Shown: one piece after another, positions 31,638-40,660 of the stretch
How positions within the stretch are numbered: position 1 is the first letter of the stretch
Layout: every line of letters starts with the position of its first letter
NCBI RefSeq assembly: GCF_000716335.1
Contig: NZ_JOBL01000104.1
Span: forward strand, 1-64,000
Origin: Streptomyces sp. NRRL S-118
GTDB lineage: Bacteria; Actinomycetota; Actinomycetes; Streptomycetales; Streptomycetaceae
Length of the DNA: 64,000 nucleotides
Reading direction: 5' to 3'
Program-made: the position numbers and the translations under genes
Notes under the pieces: generated by a model
What the model was told of the DNA's origin: nothing
The model's database searches: none
Seen by the model: only the letters and a program-made list of their open reading frames with translations

Positions 31638-34097
31638 CTAGCGCCTCCGGGTGTCCCCCTTCCCGCAGGCCAGACCGTCCCGGTCCGGGTCCAGCCGGAG
31701 CGGGTCGTCCTTGCCGTTGACCTTCAGGCGCCCGTAGTCGTGCGAGGCCAGCCAGTCGCAGCGGGCCTTCGTCGTCGCCTTCACCGACCGGGGGAACACC
31801 GTCGGCACGCACACCCCGGCCGAGCCGTAGTGCCGGTCGCACCCGGCGATCCGCGGACTCACCGGAACGGAGTCCCGCTTCTTCAGCGGTTTCTTCGGCG
31901 CGGCGGCGAGGTCCCCGGCGAAGTCGTGGACGTGCGCCGTCCGCTCCGCCTCCGCGGCCATCGCGGCCGGTCCGCCCAGGTGCACCCACTGGGCGACGGA
32001 CGGGATGCCGTTGGCGTCGACCGCGAAGAGCATGTACCAGCCGGGCGGGGCGAGGTTCGGATTGCCGGTGACGTTCAGGTCGACCGTCCTGTCGTCGATC
32101 ACGCTCATGGGCAGGTCGACGAACCGCTGGTTGGGGTCGGAGGAGTGGGTCACGGCGGCCGGCCGGATCAGCTCCGCCTTGGCGATCGGCCGGTCGACGG
32201 TGATGCGCTGGGTGTCGCCGTAGTTCCAGCGGCCGTCGATCACCGAGGTGATCCGCGGGCGCGGGCCCTTGAGCAGGTACGGCGGCGTGTAGAGCGACAC
32301 GTCGTGGTTGTACGAGCCGTTGCCGGGGTTGTCGCCGACCGCCATCACCCGGCCGTCGGGCAGCAGGAACGCCGACGAGTGGTATCCGCGCGGCACCGGG
32401 TCGGCGGCCATGCCGGCCTGGTACGTGTCGGTGGCCGGGTCGAAGATCGACGCCTCGTACACCGGGTCGGCACGGTCGTGCAGGGCGCCGCCGGTCTCCA
32501 GGACCTTGCCGTCGGGCAGCAGCACGGCCGAGACGTACATCTTGCCCTCGTCGCCGGTCTGCGGCCGCTTGCCCGCGCCCTGGTCGACCAGGCCCTGCGG
32601 GAGCGGCGGCCCCGCGACGTACTGCGGGTTCGGCTGCTTGAGGTCGATGATGTCGGTGAGCCGGTTGGCGGCGGGGTTGCGCTCGTTGTTGCCACCGCCG
32701 ATGGTCAGCACCCGCTGGTCCTGGGCGGGCGGCAGCAGGACGCTCGCCGACTCGTCCCGCTCGTCCTTGTTCCTCAGGCCGGGTACGTCGGTGATGGTGT
32801 TGGCGTCGTAGTCGTAGATCGAGGCGCCCGTGCCCGGCGTTCCGTTGCCGAAGGTGTGGCTGCCGGAGTAGAACAGCCGCCCGTCCTGCATCAGGATCAT
32901 GGACGGGTACAGGCCCCAGTACGACCAGGTCTGCTTGACCTCGTTGATCGGCAGCCACCTGTTCTGCACGGCCGAGAACTTCTCCGCCGTCACATTGCCG
33001 GTCGAGTCCTCCTTCAGGCCCCCGAAGGAGATCACGTCGCCGTTGCCGAGGATCGTCGCCGACGGGTACCAGTGCCCGTCGTGCATGTCGTTGGTCCTGG
33101 TGTACGTCTCGGTGGCGGGGTCGAAGACGTACGAGTCCTTCAGGCCCTGGTAGCCGATCTTCCCGTCGGCGGAGGGGTAGCCCTTGTTGCCGCTCATCAC
33201 CAGCACCCGGCCGTCGGACAGCTGCACATGGCCGGCGCAGAACATGTCGGCGGGGGTGGGGATCGTCCTGAAGGAGCCGTTCGCCGGGTCGTACACGGCG
33301 GAGGTGAAGGTGCCGGCCCTGAACCTCTCCGGGTCGTTGCCGGAACCGGCGATCAGCAGCACCTTTCCGTTGCGCAGCACGACGGAGTGCATGGAGCGGA
33401 CCGGGTTCCTGGTAGGCAGGACCTCCCACTTGCCCTTGGCGCACTCCTCCGCCGTGCCGGTGCACACCGGGTCCGGCGCCGGCGGGGCGACCTCCTCCAT
33501 CACGTAGTCGTCGGTGGTGACGCTGCCGGTGCCGAAGACGGAGACACCCCAGGCGATCTTGTCGGTGCCGGGCGGCACCACGGGGGTGCGCACCTCGGCG
33601 CGGGTGTACGCGCCGGCCGTCGGCAGGGTCTTGAGGTCGGTCCAGTACTGCCAGCCGCCGGTGGTGTCGCGCCGGAACAGGGTGATCGCCGCGTCCGGGG
33701 TCGTCGACTTGTACCAGAGGGACAGGTCGTACTGCCGCTCGGCGACGACGGCCGGGGCGCAGGCGTCCGATTCGGTGATCAGGGCCTTGCGGTCGCCGTA
33801 GACCCGGCGGGTCAGCTCGACCTTCATGGCGGCGGTGCCGGAGCGGGCGTCGGTGGTGGTGGAGAAGGTGAAGTCGTTGTCGCCCCAGCCGGACCTGGAC
33901 CAGCACTGCGGCATGCCGGTGTGGTCGGTGCCCGGGGTCTCGAAGCCGGGGTTCTTGATGAGGTTGATCCCGGCCGCGGCCGGGGGCTGGGCGGCCAGGA
34001 GGAGCCCGGAGGTCATGGCGCCGACGGCGAGCAGCGCGGCCGTTCTCCTGCGCCGGGGGGTGCGGGACGGGGCGGGCGGGCGTCCGGGTGGTTTCAT
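31638..34097 (-). CDS. Secreted galactose-oxidase-like copper radical oxidase (AA5-type) with Excalibur domain
   Basis: This 819-residue protein has a signal peptide (1-42, ending near PPAAAG), a carbohydrate-binding-like beta domain (about 44-200), a seven-bladed kelch/AA5 domain with a C-terminal DUF1929 domain (about 225-710), and an Excalibur calcium-binding motif at the end (LDPDRDGLACGKG). The copper-radical residues appear in order and spacing: Cys287 (DMFCAGH), Tyr344 (GHWYPSA), Tyr572-His573 (RGYHSSA) and His651 (VTHSSDP). These would form the Cys-Tyr cofactor and Cu ligands, so it should oxidise an alcohol or aldehyde on a glycan outside the cell. It overlaps the upstream GT2-GtrA gene by four bases (ATGA). 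It resembles GlxA in function but is larger. Confidence 0.88.
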   Translation of the reverse strand: MKPPGRPPAPSRTPRRRRTAALLAVGAMTSGLLLAAQPPAAAGINLIKNPGFETPGTDHTGMPQCWSRSGWGDNDFTFSTTTDARSGTAAMKVELTRRVYGDRKALITESDACAPAVVAERQYDLSLWYKSTTPDAAITLFRRDTTGGWQYWTDLKTLPTAGAYTRAEVRTPVVPPGTDKIAWGVSVFGTGSVTTDDYVMEEVAPPAPDPVCTGTAEECAKGKWEVLPTRNPVRSMHSVVLRNGKVLLIAGSGNDPERFRAGTFTSAVYDPANGSFRTIPTPADMFCAGHVQLSDGRVLVMSGNKGYPSADGKIGYQGLKDSYVFDPATETYTRTNDMHDGHWYPSATILGNGDVISFGGLKEDSTGNVTAEKFSAVQNRWLPINEVKQTWSYWGLYPSMILMQDGRLFYSGSHTFGNGTPGTGASIYDYDANTITDVPGLRNKDERDESASVLLPPAQDQRVLTIGGGNNERNPAANRLTDIIDLKQPNPQYVAGPPLPQGLVDQGAGKRPQTGDEGKMYVSAVLLPDGKVLETGGALHDRADPVYEASIFDPATDTYQAGMAADPVPRGYHSSAFLLPDGRVMAVGDNPGNGSYNHDVSLYTPPYLLKGPRPRITSVIDGRWNYGDTQRITVDRPIAKAELIRPAAVTHSSDPNQRFVDLPMSVIDDRTVDLNVTGNPNLAPPGWYMLFAVDANGIPSVAQWVHLGGPAAMAAEAERTAHVHDFAGDLAAAPKKPLKKRDSVPVSPRIAGCDRHYGSAGVCVPTVFPRSVKATTKARCDWLASHDYGRLKVNGKDDPLRLDPDRDGLACGKGDTRRR

Positions 34098-35296
34098 CGA
34101 ACCTTCCTTCCTGTGCGGCTCCCGGCCGTGGGGCCGGTACCCGGGCGGCCCTTGCGCGGCAGGTAGACCAGCGCCTCGGTCCCGGCGAAGCGCAGGACGA
34201 ACGTGGTCAGCAGCGCGAGGGCGGTGGCGGGCAGCACCGCGAGGTGGAGCTGCCCGACGAACAGGGCGATGAGCGGGAGGCGCAGCACCAGGTCGGCGTT
34301 GGCGAGCAGCGCGAACCGCCCGATCCGGTCCGCCCGGTGCCGGTGGTGGCGGCGGTCGCGGAACAGCAGCACCTCGATGAGGAGGAAGTTCCAGGCGACG
34401 CCGAACTGATTGGCGAGGATCTCGGCGGGGAGGTAGTGCAGTCCGGCGCCGGTCAGTGCGTACAGGGCGGCCAGGTTCGGTACGAAGCCGGTGAGGCCGA
34501 TCAGTCCGAAGGCTGCCATCCGGGCGAGCGGGGAGGCGGTGCGCAGCTCGACGAGGTGGCGCAGGAAGCGCAGCCCCTCCTTCGCGGTGGACTTCGATGC
34601 GCCGGCGAACCGCTCCTGGAAGACGAACGGCACCTCGGCCACCCGGCGCGGCCGGCACCGCACCGCCAGCTCCAGCAGGATCTTGTAGCCGAGGGGCTTG
34701 AGGGCGTCGGTGGTGACGGCGTCGCGGCGGACGGCGAAGAAGCCGCTCATCGGGTCGCTGATGCCGCGCAGCGCGCGCGGGAAGAGCCCCTTGGCGAGCC
34801 ACGTCGCGCCGCGCGAGACGGCGACGCGGTAGCCGCCCGCGAGTCCGGCGCGGCTGCCGCCCGGCAGGTACCGGCTGGCAACCACCAGGTCGGCCCCTTC
34901 CTTCTCGCCGGTGGCGACGAGGTCGGGGACGAGGTCGGGCGGGTGCTGGAGGTCGGCGTCCATGACGACGATCCACTCCGACGCGGCCGCCTTCAGGCCG
35001 GCGACGACGGCTCCGCCGAGGCCCCCCTCGGGCGTGTCGCGGTGGATGACGGAGAGGGGGAAGGCGCAGTCCCGCGCCGCGTCGGCGATCACGGCGGGGG
35101 TGTCGTCGGTGGAGTCGTCGACGAAGACGACCTCGCAGGGGATGCGGGCGGGCACCGCGTCGGCGATGCGCCGCAGCAGCTCCCGCACGTTGCCGGACTC
35201 GTTGTAGGTGGGGATGACGACGGTGACGGCGCCCGGTTCGGCGGGGTCCGCCGTGACGGGGGTGGCCTGTTCGGCTCCGGTGGGCTGGATGGTCAA
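34094..35296 (-). CDS. Dolichol-phosphate-mannose-synthase-like GT2 fused to a GtrA domain
   Basis: This 400-residue protein has an N-terminal GT2 domain ('VTVVIPTYNESGNVRELLRRI', DADLQHPPDLV as the metal-binding DxD-type motif, 'SRYLPGGSRAG', 'DPMSGFFAVRRD') followed by a C-terminal four-helix GtrA membrane domain (about residues 265-385). It would make a polyprenyl-phosphate sugar on the inner face and hold or flip it, supplying the GT39 enzyme encoded upstream. The TTG start overlaps the GT39 stop (TTGA); GGAGG precedes it. Confidence 0.9.
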   Translation of the reverse strand: MTIQPTGAEQATPVTADPAEPGAVTVVIPTYNESGNVRELLRRIADAVPARIPCEVVFVDDSTDDTPAVIADAARDCAFPLSVIHRDTPEGGLGGAVVAGLKAAASEWIVVMDADLQHPPDLVPDLVATGEKEGADLVVASRYLPGGSRAGLAGGYRVAVSRGATWLAKGLFPRALRGISDPMSGFFAVRRDAVTTDALKPLGYKILLELAVRCRPRRVAEVPFVFQERFAGASKSTAKEGLRFLRHLVELRTASPLARMAAFGLIGLTGFVPNLAALYALTGAGLHYLPAEILANQFGVAWNFLLIEVLLFRDRRHHRHRADRIGRFALLANADLVLRLPLIALFVGQLHLAVLPATALALLTTFVLRFAGTEALVYLPRKGRPGTGPTAGSRTGRKVR

Positions 35297-36936
35297 CGGG
35301 CCTCCGCTCCGGTGATCTTCCGGATCTCGATGCGTTCCTCGCCCACGCCGAAGGTGGCGACGGGCGTCGAGTGCCGCAGCGCCGCCGCGACGTTGGGCAG
35401 GTCGCGGGCGTCGCGCCGTACGGTCGGGGAGGCGACCACGTAGTCGAGGTCCTGCCAGCCGCGGGGCATGGTCCTGGTCACCGCCGGGTCGAGGTCGGCC
35501 TTGTAGAACCAGATGACGCCCAGGCCGGGGCGGTACCCGGCGTGGACCAGGTCGAGCCAGAGCGCGTCGTCGACCAGCACGCGCGCGCCGGCCGGGTCGT
35601 CCACCTCGCGGCCGAGCCAGGAGGCCGCGGCGCGGTAGGGGGCGTTGGCGTCGGCGGTCATGGCCGTGCGGTCGCCGTCGTACCAGCGCGGCAGGACGTA
35701 CGCGGCGGCGACGGCGGCGAGCAGTACCGCGACGGTCCTGCGGACGGGCACCAGCCGGGGCAGGGGCCGGCCCTTGCGGAGCACGGCGTGGGCGACGCTC
35801 GCCGCGCCTCCGGCGAGGACCAGGGCCAGGAAGGGCAGCGCCTGGATGACGTACATGGCGGGCAGGTAGCCGGAGGGTCGCATCGCGACGAGCGCCAGGA
35901 CGGCGACCGCCAGGGCGGGTCCGGCCAGCGCCCGCGCGGTGACCGACCAGCGGACGGTGGCCAGGAGCAGGGCGGCGCCGGCGAGGCCGCCGAGCGGCAG
36001 CACGCGGTCGTAGTACAGCCAGGAGTCCAGGACGCCGTTGGAGCCGCTGCCGTCGGTGAGGATGAACCCCGAACCGGGCCGGCTCATCTGGTAGGTGACG
36101 CCCTCCCACAGCGAGACGTGCCCGGCGCCGGGCAGCAGTTCGCCCTTCAGCAGCGCGAACAGCGGGTAGGACAGGCCGATCAGCACGCAGGCGGTGACGG
36201 CGCCGGTGACGGCGAACTTGCGGGTGTCGCGGTGGCTGTAGCGCCACATGGTCACCAGCAGCGCCGGCAGGACGACGAGCATCGTCTCCTTGGTGAGCAC
36301 GGCGACGGCGGCGGCGAGCCCGGCCCCGAAGTGGTGCCACAGGTGGCGGCTGGGCGAGGCGGCGAGGCAGAACGCCAGCAGCATCCACATCACGGCGAGG
36401 TTGTCGAGGAAGATCTCCCGCTGGAGGACGACGGAGAGCGGGGAGAGCCCGAACAGCGCCATGGCCAGCCCGGCGGCCCAGCGCGGCAGCCACAGCCGGC
36501 GCGCCAGCACGTACAGCATGACCGCGGAGGCGGCGCCGACCACCAGCATCGCGCAGCGCATGGGGGCGACCGTCATGGACTCGGGGGCGATCAGGGAGGG
36601 TATCCAGGTGAGCGCCGCGAGCTGCATCCAGCCGAGCGGCGGGTGGTCGTACCAGTAGGTGTAGTGGGCGAGGCCGTGGCCGTTCTGCACGGCCCATGCC
36701 TGGGCCAGGTAGGTGCCTTCGTCGTCGCTGAGGGTGGGGTACTGCTGGATGTTCCAGCCCTGCACGAGCAGGATCGCGGCCAGCAGCACACCGCACAGGA
36801 CGAGGTCGGGGCGTGAGCCGCGGAAGCGGACGACGGGCCGGATGAGGAGCCGTCTCTTGTCGAGCGGCGCGGGCGGGGCCGGCGGGGCGGCGGGCTCGGG
36901 GGCCGCGGGGCTCGCGGCCGGCAGCGTGGCGGTCAT
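35293..36936 (-). CDS. GT39/ArnT-like membrane glycosyltransferase
   Basis: This 547-residue protein has about eleven hydrophobic helices and the GT-C catalytic loop signature 'LSDDEGTYLAQAWAV' early and 'WYDHPPLGWMQLAAL' next, as in PMT/ArnT enzymes that use polyprenyl-phosphate sugars. It ends in a small outer domain. It probably moves a sugar from the lipid carrier made by the neighbouring GT2-GtrA protein to an extracytoplasmic glycan or protein. ATGA overlaps tie it to both neighbours. Confidence 0.88.
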   Translation of the reverse strand: MTATLPAASPAAPEPAAPPAPPAPLDKRRLLIRPVVRFRGSRPDLVLCGVLLAAILLVQGWNIQQYPTLSDDEGTYLAQAWAVQNGHGLAHYTYWYDHPPLGWMQLAALTWIPSLIAPESMTVAPMRCAMLVVGAASAVMLYVLARRLWLPRWAAGLAMALFGLSPLSVVLQREIFLDNLAVMWMLLAFCLAASPSRHLWHHFGAGLAAAVAVLTKETMLVVLPALLVTMWRYSHRDTRKFAVTGAVTACVLIGLSYPLFALLKGELLPGAGHVSLWEGVTYQMSRPGSGFILTDGSGSNGVLDSWLYYDRVLPLGGLAGAALLLATVRWSVTARALAGPALAVAVLALVAMRPSGYLPAMYVIQALPFLALVLAGGAASVAHAVLRKGRPLPRLVPVRRTVAVLLAAVAAAYVLPRWYDGDRTAMTADANAPYRAAASWLGREVDDPAGARVLVDDALWLDLVHAGYRPGLGVIWFYKADLDPAVTRTMPRGWQDLDYVVASPTVRRDARDLPNVAAALRHSTPVATFGVGEERIEIRKITGAEAR

Positions 36937-38189
36937 CGGGTGGCTTCCTCCCGGACGAGGTGCGCGCCGACATGGCTGGTGAGCTCCCACTCGTTGCGGC
37001 CGCGCTGTTCGCGCCAGACCGCGCGCACGGCCGCGCCCGCCAGCAGCAGCTGGTAGAAGGGGCCGCCGACGATGAGCTTGAGGTAGTGGACGAACCGGAC
37101 CCGCAGTCCGTACTGCCGGCCGAAGTCGTGCAGCCCGACGATCTCGAAGACGAACGTCACCAGGGCGGTGATCAGGGGGAGGAAGGTGATGAAGGCGATG
37201 CCGACGGGCACGTCGAGGAAGAACGCGATCGCGGCGTTGAGCGGGATGACGACACCGGTGAACGCCTGCATGAACGGTGTCATCAGGGTGTAGCGGGCGA
37301 GCATCCGCTGCCCGAGGGTGGGCAGCTGGCGCCAGTCCTTCTTCCGGTAGACCTGGAGGAAGCCCTGGTTCCAGCGGGTGCGCTGCTTGAGCAGGCTCAT
37401 CAGGGTGCCGGGGGTCTCCTCGCGGGTGACCATGTCGGCGTCGTACGCGACGACGACCTTCTTGCCCTTGCTGGACAGGCGGACGCCCAGGTCGCAGTCC
37501 TCGGCGAGGCAGTTCCGGTCCCAGCCGCCCGCCTCGCGCAGCACGTCGGTGCGGACGAAGACGGTGTTGCCGCCCAGGGGGATGAAGCCCTTCGCGGCGT
37601 GCAGGTGGAGGCGGGAGCGGAACCAGAAGAAGTACTCCAGGCAGTTGCGCAGGGAGTACCAGCTGGAGTGGAAGTTGATGAGCTGGACACCGCCCTGGAC
37701 GACGTCGGCGCCGGTGGCGGTGAAGGCGTGGTCGACGTGGGCGAGCAGCTCGGGGTGGACCTGGTCCTCGGCGTCGAAGACGCCCACCACGTCGCCGCGG
37801 CAGTGCGGCAGCGCCGTGTTGAGCGCCTTGGGCTTGTTCTTGGTGGCGTGGGTGTCGACGACGACCCGTACGCGGCCGGGGTCGCGGGCGGCGGCCCGCT
37901 CGGCGACCTCGGCGGTCTCCGGGTCGTCGTGACCGACGATCACGATGATCTCGAAGTCGCGGTGGCTGGACTCCCGGAGCCGGTCGATGGTGTGTTCCAG
38001 GACGAGCTGTTCGTGCCGGGCGGGCAGCAACAGCGAGAACGACAGGCCCTGTCGGCCGTCAGGACTGGCGAAACGGGTGGCGGCGAGCGTCTCCGGCGTG
38101 CGCCAGGCGTGCATCTGCCACCAGAGCGTGAACGCGGCCATCCAGAACAGCGCGAGCGAGACGGCAGCGACGAACAGCGATACGAGCAC
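36933..38189 (-). CDS. Processive GT2 glycosyltransferase, cellulose/hyaluronan-synthase-like
   Basis: This 418-residue membrane protein has one N-terminal membrane helix, a GT2 core (residues about 55-290) with ARHEQ, DAEDQVHP (DxD-type), GGNTVFVRTD, EDCDLGVRL (catalytic ED) and QRTRWNQGFLQ (QxxRW), then a set of C-terminal helices. These are the hallmarks of synthases that polymerise and extrude beta-glycans. The GTG at 38189 has GGGGGGACC upstream and was chosen over the longer frame. It heads the four-gene operon, and two 14-base direct repeats lie 83 bases upstream. Confidence 0.9.
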   Translation of the reverse strand: MLVSLFVAAVSLALFWMAAFTLWWQMHAWRTPETLAATRFASPDGRQGLSFSLLLPARHEQLVLEHTIDRLRESSHRDFEIIVIVGHDDPETAEVAERAAARDPGRVRVVVDTHATKNKPKALNTALPHCRGDVVGVFDAEDQVHPELLAHVDHAFTATGADVVQGGVQLINFHSSWYSLRNCLEYFFWFRSRLHLHAAKGFIPLGGNTVFVRTDVLREAGGWDRNCLAEDCDLGVRLSSKGKKVVVAYDADMVTREETPGTLMSLLKQRTRWNQGFLQVYRKKDWRQLPTLGQRMLARYTLMTPFMQAFTGVVIPLNAAIAFFLDVPVGIAFITFLPLITALVTFVFEIVGLHDFGRQYGLRVRFVHYLKLIVGGPFYQLLLAGAAVRAVWREQRGRNEWELTSHVGAHLVREEATR

Positions 38190-38271
38190 GAAAGGTCCCC
38201 CCTCGGACCCGTCGCGACGGCGCGGGCGCGCAGCCGGGCACGGCGCTGCCACCGCAGGACGAGTCAATCCC

Positions 38272-38305
38272 CAAAGGCACTTCGGTAGGTGCAAAGGCAC
38301 TTCGG
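38272..38305. promoter_or_regulatory. Two 14-base direct repeats upstream of the polysaccharide operon
   Basis: CAAAGGCACTTCGG occurs at 38272-38285 and again at 38292-38305, exactly 20 bases apart, in the intergenic region that should carry the promoter of the GT2 operon. Exact repetition with helical spacing suggests a binding site for an unknown regulator. Confidence 0.45.
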
Positions 38306-38461
38306 GGCGAATCGCGGCAGGACCCCCCTGGCCGTCGACGCCCCCACACGACGTCCGCCCGCGCCCTCCCCAGAACGCGCGCGGAGTCTTCTCAACTCCT
38401 CATGCCGACGAGGATAGAGGCCAGGACCGACACTCAGGGGGCTATCCCGATAAAAACATCG

Positions 38462-40513
38462 TTAGCGGGGTCCGCTGGACAGTTTCCCCTCGAGACCGGC
38501 CACGTCCGTGGTGGGCGCGTCGCAGACGAAGTGGCGGCAGACGTACGCGGCCGGCCGCCCGCCGACCAGCGGACGGTCCCTGAGCAGCGGGAACTCCACG
38601 TCGTCACGGTCCTCCTCGCCCGGCCGCCCGTACGCGACGACGGCGCCGGGAGCGGCGGCGACCAGCGCCGCGCGGTGCAGCGCGCGGGCGTCCGGGTCGT
38701 CCGGGTCGCCCACCACCGCGACCTCGCGCGGCCCGTCGAGCAGCGCCTCGGCGACGGCGAGGCCCCAGCCGATGAAGCGGGGCGCGCGCGGGCCGAGCGC
38801 CTTGACCACGCCGAGGGCCCCCTCGGCGGCGGTGCGGTGCGCCTCGGAGCCGGTGTGCGCGGCGTACGCGAGCAGCGCCCCGGCCGCGGCGGTCCAGCCG
38901 GACGGCGCGGCGTTGTCGGTGGGGTCCTGCGGGCGGCGGATCAGCTGCTCGGCGTCGTGGGCCGTGTCGTAGAGCGCGCCGTCCTCCCCGGTGAACCGGT
39001 CCAGCACGATGTCCAGCAGGAACCCGGCGAACTCCAGCCACACGCCCTCGCCGGTCACGGCCGCCAGGGCGAGGAAGCCCTCCGCCACGTCGCCGTAGTC
39101 CTCCAGCACCCCGGCGTTGGCGCCGGCCTGCCCGTCCCTGGAGGTGCGGGAGAGGCGTGCGGTGCTGTCCATGTGGAGCCGTACGAGCAGATCGGCGGCC
39201 TCGGTGGCCCGCTCGACCAGGTCGGGGCGGTCGAAGTAGGCGCCGGTCTCCGCGAGGGCGGCGATCGCGAGCCCGTTCCAGGCGGCGACCACCTTGTCGT
39301 CACGGCCGGGGCGCGGGCGCCGGTCGCGGGCGTCGAGGAGCCGCCGGCGGATCCGCTCGACCCGCTCGGCGTCGGCGACCCCGGCGCTCTGCGGCAGCCG
39401 GAGGACGGAGGAGCCGTGCTCGAAGGTGCCCTCGTCGGTGACGCCGAAGTACCGGGCGGCGTACGCGGCGTCCTCCTCGCCCAGCACCTCGCGCAGCTGC
39501 CCGGGGGTCCACACGTAGTAGGCGCCCTCGACGTGCCTGCCCGTGCCGTCGTCGCTGTCCGCGTCGAGCGCGGAGGCGAAACCGCCCTCGGCGGTGCGCA
39601 GTTCGCGCACCATGAAGTCGGCCGTCTCCAGCGCGACCCGCCGGGCCAGATCGCTGCCGGTGGCCCGCCACAGGTGCGCGTAGACGCGGCACAGCAGGGC
39701 GTTGTCGTAGAGCATCTTCTCGAAGTGCGGCACGACCCACTCGCGGTCCACCGAGTAGCGGGCGAACCCGCCGCCGAGCTGGTCGTAGATCCCGCCGCGC
39801 GCCATGGCCTCGCACGTGTCGGCGGCCATCTGCAGCGCGCCCTCCGCCCCGGTGCGGGCGTGGTGGCGCAGCAGGAACTCGACCACCATGGACGGCGGGA
39901 ACTTGGGCGCCCCGCCGAAGCCCCCGTACCGCGCGTCGTAGTCGCGGGTCAGCCCCAGCAGCGCCTGCGCCGTCTCCTGCTCGCCGGGCGCGCCGGCCCC
40001 GCCGAACGCCAGGGAGCGCCCCGACAGCTCCCGCACGATGTTGCCGGCGACCTCGCCGACCTCCTCGCGCCGGTCCGTCCAGGCCGCCCGGACGCCCTCC
40101 AGTACCTGCTGGAAGGAGGGCATGCCGTGGCGGGGCGACGGCGGGAAGTACGTACCGAAGTAGAACGGCTCGGCCTCCGGCGTGAGGAACACCGTCATGG
40201 GCCAGCCGCCCTGGCCGGTGGCGGCCTGCACGGCCTCCATGTACACCGCGTCGACGTCCGGCCGCTCCTCGCGGTCGACCTTGACCGGCACGAAGTGCTC
40301 GTTGAGGTAGGTGGCGGTGGCCGCGTCCTCGAACGACTCGTGCGCCATGACGTGACACCAGTGGCACGAGCTGTAGCCGACGCTCAGCAGCACGGGTACA
40401 CCACGGCGCCGGGCCTCCGCGAAGGCCTCCTCCGACCAGGGCCACCAGTCGACCGGATTGTCGGCGTGCTGGAGGAGGTACGGGGACGTCTCATGGGCCA
40501 GTCGGTTCGCCAT
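38462..40513 (-). CDS. DUF255 thioredoxin-fold protein (YyaL / SPATA20-like)
   Basis: This 683-residue cytosolic protein has an N-terminal DUF255 thioredoxin domain with the CxxC motif [14 protein letters not shown] (Cys50 and Cys53) after '[23 protein letters not shown]', then a long alpha/alpha-barrel resembling the N-acylglucosamine 2-epimerase fold. Members are widespread and their reaction is unknown. The ATG at 40513 is used; ATG 40522 is an alternative. It is divergent from the STAND/TPR gene across 147 bases. Confidence 0.9.
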   Translation of the reverse strand: MANRLAHETSPYLLQHADNPVDWWPWSEEAFAEARRRGVPVLLSVGYSSCHWCHVMAHESFEDAATATYLNEHFVPVKVDREERPDVDAVYMEAVQAATGQGGWPMTVFLTPEAEPFYFGTYFPPSPRHGMPSFQQVLEGVRAAWTDRREEVGEVAGNIVRELSGRSLAFGGAGAPGEQETAQALLGLTRDYDARYGGFGGAPKFPPSMVVEFLLRHHARTGAEGALQMAADTCEAMARGGIYDQLGGGFARYSVDREWVVPHFEKMLYDNALLCRVYAHLWRATGSDLARRVALETADFMVRELRTAEGGFASALDADSDDGTGRHVEGAYYVWTPGQLREVLGEEDAAYAARYFGVTDEGTFEHGSSVLRLPQSAGVADAERVERIRRRLLDARDRRPRPGRDDKVVAAWNGLAIAALAETGAYFDRPDLVERATEAADLLVRLHMDSTARLSRTSRDGQAGANAGVLEDYGDVAEGFLALAAVTGEGVWLEFAGFLLDIVLDRFTGEDGALYDTAHDAEQLIRRPQDPTDNAAPSGWTAAAGALLAYAAHTGSEAHRTAAEGALGVVKALGPRAPRFIGWGLAVAEALLDGPREVAVVGDPDDPDARALHRAALVAAAPGAVVAYGRPGEEDRDDVEFPLLRDRPLVGGRPAAYVCRHFVCDAPTTDVAGLEGKLSSGPR

Positions 40514-40599
40514 ACCACCCATCCTGCCGGACGGGGCGGGGGAAGCGGACCCGGCGCCCCGGCCCGCCGCGGGGTTGTCCACAGGCCCTCGCGCCGATC

Positions 40600-40614
40600 G
40601 TCCGTACGACGGAC
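40600..40614. promoter_or_regulatory. Inverted repeat between divergent genes
   Basis: GTCCGT-acg-ACGGAC forms a perfect 15-base inverted repeat roughly midway between the DUF255 and STAND/TPR genes. A control site for either promoter is possible; nothing else supports it. Confidence 0.3.
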
Positions 40615-40660
40615 ACTTGTCGCCGGGCCTGCTGACGGAACGCGGCGGAGGGGGACGCAC

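Noticed and set aside
36933..38300. Longer start of the processive GT2 at 38300
   Set aside because: The extra residues are low-complexity Pro/Arg, overlap the direct repeats and lack a ribosome site; GTG 38189 has one.
38402..40660. N-terminal extension of the STAND gene upstream of 40661
   Set aside because: It is antisense to the DUF255 gene, and a good ribosome site precedes ATG 40661.
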